Position numbers and translations under genes: made by a program. A stretch of DNA of 8,967 bases from JBLHGU01 sp047615875 (lineage in GTDB: Bacteria; Pseudomonadota; Gammaproteobacteria; Arenicellales; CAJQKF01), in NCBI GenBank assembly GCA_047615875.1, contig JBLHGU010000213.1, positions 1 through 8,967 on the forward strand. The letters run 5' to 3'. Shown here in pieces: positions 6,388 through 8,967 of the stretch (position 1 is the first letter of the stretch; each line of letters opens with the position of its first letter). The notes beneath the pieces are model-generated. The model had not been told where the DNA came from and ran no database searches. It was given only the letters and a program-made list of their open reading frames with translations.

Positions 6388-6423
6388 CCTAATAATAAAC
6401 AGTTAAGTTTGGCAGTGCCAACT
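6388..6423 (-). terminator. Weak candidate terminator after the ABC exporter
   Basis: On the - strand, AGTTGGC (6423-6417) pairs with GCCAAACT (6413-6406) across ACT, giving seven pairs with one bulged A. The next bases, TAACTGTTTATTATTAGG, are T-rich but interrupted. It lies about 65 bases past the exporter stop and is the best terminator candidate in the gap, but not a strong one, so read-through into the YbaK-family gene is possible. Confidence 0.35.
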
Positions 6424-6488
6424 ATTTAGCCTGTAGCATAAAGCTGTCACTACCAACCGGTTCGCCGGCTGTCCGTGCTAAGTCATGG

Positions 6489-8360
6489 CTACACGTTTTC
6501 TGGTACTGGTGTGACGACCTCAGCTGAGGCTTTGGGTTCAGCGGCCTGCTTTTGCTGTAGGGCCCATAATTTTGAGTATTCGCCATCGAGTTCAAGTAAC
6601 TCATCGTGAGTTCCCTGTTCGCTTATCTCACCATTATTCAATACCAGTATTTCGTCACAATTTACGATGGTCGATAACCTGTGGGCAATCACCAGCGTGG
6701 TTCGGTTTTCGGAAATTTCATCCAGTGCTTGTTGAATACTTTGTTCAGAGTGAGAGTCCAGTGATGAGGTGGCCTCATCGAGTATCAAAATGGGTGGGTT
6801 TTTCAAAATGGTTCGGGCGATGGCAACCCTTTGTTTTTCACCACCGGAGAGCTTCAGGCCGCGTTCACCAACCATGGTTTGTAAACCATCTGGCAGCTTG
6901 GCAATAAAATCCGTTAGATGGGCTAAACGCGCTGCTTCCAATACCATCTCATCACTGGCTTCAGGCTTGCCGTAACGTATGTTGTGCAGCAAGGTATCGT
7001 TGAATAGAACGGTGTCCTGGGGAACAATGCCGATAGCTGATCTAAGGGATTGGGACTGGACATCACGAATATCCTCGTCACCAATAGAAATGCTGCCGCT
7101 TTCAACGTCGTAGAAACGAAACAGTAAACGGGCAATAGTCGACTTGCCGGAACCACTCGGTCCGACGATGGCAACGCTATTGCCCGACGCTACGTTGAAA
7201 CTAACCTGTCGAAGAATGTTTCGTTCGGGATTGTAGGAAAAATCCACATTGTCGAAACGAATATTGGCGTTTTCTACCACAAGATTACGCGCATCGGGTT
7301 GGTCAATTACCTCAGGCTTTATATCCATAATTGAGAACATTTTGTCCATGTCGGTAAGGCAATGTTTTATTTCTCTGAATACCGAGCCGAGCCAGTTTAA
7401 CGGCATGTAAAGCTGGATCATAAAGGCGTTGACCATCACAAAGTCGCCAAGGGACATATTGCCATTAGCAACTTCACTGGCAGCCATAACCAGCAATATG
7501 GTCAGACCTACGCCGATAATCACACCCTGACCAGTGTTCAAAAATGACAGCGAGACCAGGTTTTTTACCGAGGCTTTTTGCCATACCGACATGTTGCGAT
7601 CGTAGCGGTTGGCTTCTAGCTCTTCGTTACCGAAATATTTGACGGTTTCGTAATTGATTAACGAATCGATGGCGGTAGTATTGGCCACAGAGTCGGCCTG
7701 ATTCATCTCGACGCGAAACTTTAGACGCCACTCAGTCACTTTATAGGTGTAAACAAAGTAAATAGTTACGGTGATGATGGTTACTACTGAGAACCACGGA
7801 TCGAATTTCGCGAACAGAATTGCACAGACCACGACAATTTCAAAAATCGTTGGGAAAATACTGAAAATTATGTAGTTTAGTAATTGGGTGATACTGCGAC
7901 TACCGCGCTCCAGGTCTCGGGATAAACCGCCAGTTTGTCGATCGAGATGAAAACGTAAAGATAGTGTGTGCAGGTGAGAAAATATATTAAGAGCTATATC
8001 CCGCGTAGCTTGTTGTGCCGCTTTGGCGAACACAGCGTTGCGCAGTTCCTGGAAAAGAATGGTAGAGAATCTTAAGACGCCGTAACCCACCAGTAGTGCC
8101 AGAGGTACCGCGACAATGCCCGTTGCAAGATCCGAGATCTCTAGCGCGTCAACAATCTGCTTTAGTGCCAGTGGAACACCAATATTGGCAAGTTTTGCCA
8201 GAACGAGAAAAGCCAGTGCAATAGCAATGCGGAAGCGGTGTTGCCAAAGAAATGGCAGCAGAATTTTCAGAGTTCCCCAATCATCCCGATTTGCAGAGGG
8301 GAGATCGGTCGAAGGTTGTTTCAAGGCTTTTCCACAATTATCCTGTATGGAATCAAACAA
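6489..8360 (-). CDS. Atm1/ABCB7-type ABC exporter, fused permease and ATPase
   Basis: A 623-residue half-transporter that should work as an inner-membrane homodimer. The N-terminal transmembrane domain (about 40-340, six helices) is followed by an ATPase domain: Walker A GPSGSGKST (400-408), Q-loop Gln448, signature LSGGEKQ (504-510), Walker B ILILDEA (524-530) and H-loop His560. NYETVKYFGNE (236-246) is highly characteristic of the Atm1/ABCB7/HMT1 group. Bacterial Atm1 proteins export glutathione conjugates and glutathione-bound heavy metals; mitochondrial ones support cytosolic Fe-S assembly. The exact cargo here is inferred. The start is unusual: no ATG occurs in frame between the upstream TAA and Met219. 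TTG at 8360 is the first start codon available, and TTG at 8324 (codon 13) with a GGA-containing stretch before it is a plausible alternative; either keeps the conserved core. No Fe-S assembly gene adjoins it. Confidence 0.9.
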   Translation of the reverse strand: MFDSIQDNCGKALKQPSTDLPSANRDDWGTLKILLPFLWQHRFRIAIALAFLVLAKLANIGVPLALKQIVDALEISDLATGIVAVPLALLVGYGVLRFSTILFQELRNAVFAKAAQQATRDIALNIFSHLHTLSLRFHLDRQTGGLSRDLERGSRSITQLLNYIIFSIFPTIFEIVVVCAILFAKFDPWFSVVTIITVTIYFVYTYKVTEWRLKFRVEMNQADSVANTTAIDSLINYETVKYFGNEELEANRYDRNMSVWQKASVKNLVSLSFLNTGQGVIIGVGLTILLVMAASEVANGNMSLGDFVMVNAFMIQLYMPLNWLGSVFREIKHCLTDMDKMFSIMDIKPEVIDQPDARNLVVENANIRFDNVDFSYNPERNILRQVSFNVASGNSVAIVGPSGSGKSTIARLLFRFYDVESGSISIGDEDIRDVQSQSLRSAIGIVPQDTVLFNDTLLHNIRYGKPEASDEMVLEAARLAHLTDFIAKLPDGLQTMVGERGLKLSGGEKQRVAIARTILKNPPILILDEATSSLDSHSEQSIQQALDEISENRTTLVIAHRLSTIVNCDEILVLNNGEISEQGTHDELLELDGEYSKLWALQQKQAAEPKASAEVVTPVPENV

Positions 8361-8404
8361 CGCCGGAAAGGGAGCGGGCGCAGCACAGGTTCCTTAAATT
8401 TCAT
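8321..8404 (-). CDS. Possible 27-residue leader peptide before the ABC exporter
   Basis: An ATG at 8404 opens a short frame (MKFKEPVLRPLPFRR...IIVEKP) that ends in TGA at 8323-8321. It overlaps the exporter reading frame by about 40 bases, one frame off. Its TGA overlaps exporter codon 13 as TTGA, an arrangement compatible with translational coupling to a TTG start there. No Shine-Dalgarno is visible before the ATG. It may be chance, a coupling leader, or the true exporter N-terminus if the sequence has an indel in this region. Confidence 0.2.
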   Translation of the reverse strand: MKFKEPVLRPLPFRRCLIPYRIIVEKP

Positions 8405-8413
8405 TAATTTATA

Positions 8414-8442
8414 TTGACCATATGGGTTTGAATTCGTAGGTT
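8414..8442 (+). promoter_or_regulatory. Weak candidate promoter for the exported-protein gene
   Basis: TTGACC (8414-8419, one mismatch to the -35 consensus) is followed after 17 bases by TAGGTT (8437-8442), which matches TATAAT at only three positions. It would give a leader of about 60 bases. It lies in the 150-base gap between two divergent genes, which must also hold the exporter promoter; for the latter I see no good hexamer pair. Confidence 0.25.
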
Positions 8443-8510
8443 GCAAGTCAGCGCTAAAAATAACCCTTTCGTCGGTTGCCTTTAGGTGTCTTGCGAGTCT
8501 TTACGTTAGA

Positions 8511-8967
8511 ATGAACTTCTGGTTTACAAAATGGATTCCCCACGCTTTGCTTAAGAATTTCCCACTGCTGAAAAATATAACAGCTTTGTTGCTGGTTACG
8601 ATGGGCTGCCCAGTATTTGCGGCTGGACCAATCCCCAATGGCGGCTTTGAGTCTGGCTCATTGGATAATTGGGTTGGCGGCGGCCAACAGGGTGGGGTTG
8701 CCGAAGTTGCCTCTGAGAATTATTGTTTTTCAGGGTTTGATACTACAGGACTAAGCTTGAGTGGTAATTATGCCGCCATGCTACGCCCAGGTATTGAAGC
8801 TTCCGGCGGCTCCTTCGTGACGCTTACCTCCGCCCCATTTACCGCTGGCATTGGCGTTTCATTTAATGCCTTGACCCAGACTATGCGCAAGCCTCGCCTT
8901 GAAAAAATGCCGGTGGAATTTATTGTTCGAATACTATCTCCGGAAGGTGCGTCATTAGCGGAATTGG
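8511..8967 (+). CDS. Exported protein of unknown function, N-terminal fragment
   Basis: The frame opens at ATG 8511 and runs to the window end (152 codons, no stop), so the gene continues to the right. The start MNFWFTKWIPHALLKNFPLLKN is long and basic; a hydrophobic core, ITALLLVTMGCPVFA, ends in a plausible signal peptidase I site (VFA, then AG) near residue 38. A lipobox is unlikely, because the Cys33 context (TMGC) lacks the usual LA/S-G/A-C pattern. The mature part begins with PIPNGGFESGSLDNW, a start common in secreted bacterial proteins with jelly-roll-like or PEP-CTERM-associated extracellular domains, where NGGFE begins the first beta strand. The rest is Gly/Ser-rich and strand-like. 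I cannot assign a function or see the C-terminus that would reveal a sorting signal. No strong ribosome binding site precedes the ATG. Confidence 0.7.
   Translation, partial: MNFWFTKWIPHALLKNFPLLKNITALLLVTMGCPVFAAGPIPNGGFESGSLDNWVGGGQQGGVAEVASENYCFSGFDTTGLSLSGNYAAMLRPGIEASGGSFVTLTSAPFTAGIGVSFNALTQTMRKPRLEKMPVEFIVRILSPEGASLAEL

Noticed and set aside
1..8967. CRISPR array, tRNA/rRNA genes, insertion sequences, phage or defence genes
   Set aside because: No regularly spaced direct repeats apart from the two in-gene arrays, no cloverleaf-like sequence, and no transposase, integrase, nuclease or defence-type protein was seen.

Overview
The window reads as ordinary chromosomal DNA from a gammaproteobacterium, possibly marine. 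This rests on overall protein character: a DeaD-type RNA helicase with a basic tail, a HisC of the short gammaproteobacterial type, a FimT/GspH-type minor pilin and an Atm1-type exporter. Base composition is moderate, with AT-rich intergenic DNA. The assignment is an impression from recalled families, not a database result. I see no rRNA, tRNA, insertion sequence, CRISPR array or phage gene.

Layout, left to right. (1) Positions 2-316 hold the C-terminal end of an SLC13-type membrane permease on the + strand. (2) A TATAAT-containing region leads into deaD (474-2462, +), a complete DEAD-box RNA helicase with a tandem-repeat N-terminus and a long basic tail. (3) A FimT/GspH-type prepilin gene (3115-2459, -) converges on deaD. 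The two stop codons interlock in a TTAA palindrome, and a terminator-like hairpin for deaD lies inside the pilin gene's 3' end. (4) An AT-rich stretch of about 645 bases (3116-3760) carries a good promoter for the prepilin gene and one doubtful reading frame. (5) hisC (3761-4819, +) is complete and stands alone. (6) Three - strand genes follow in transcription order: an Atm1-like ABC exporter (8360-6489), a YbaK/EbsC-family protein (6288-5806) and a fumarylacetoacetate-hydrolase-family enzyme (5572-4877). Gaps of about 200 and 233 bases separate them, so they are not a tight operon. (7) From 8511 a + strand gene encodes the N-terminus of an exported protein and runs off the window, divergent from the exporter.

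The genes do not form an evident pathway. They cover RNA remodelling, histidine (and perhaps aromatic amino acid) synthesis, metal or thiol-conjugate export, possible aminoacyl-tRNA editing, ring-cleavage-product hydrolysis and a pilus-type surface protein. I found no convincing undescribed multi-gene system. The points most worth a second look are the recent-looking 18-bp repeat in deaD, the interlocked deaD/prepilin ends, the degenerate prepilin cleavage site, the exporter's non-ATG start overlapping a possible leader peptide, and the missing usual lysine in the YbaK-family protein.
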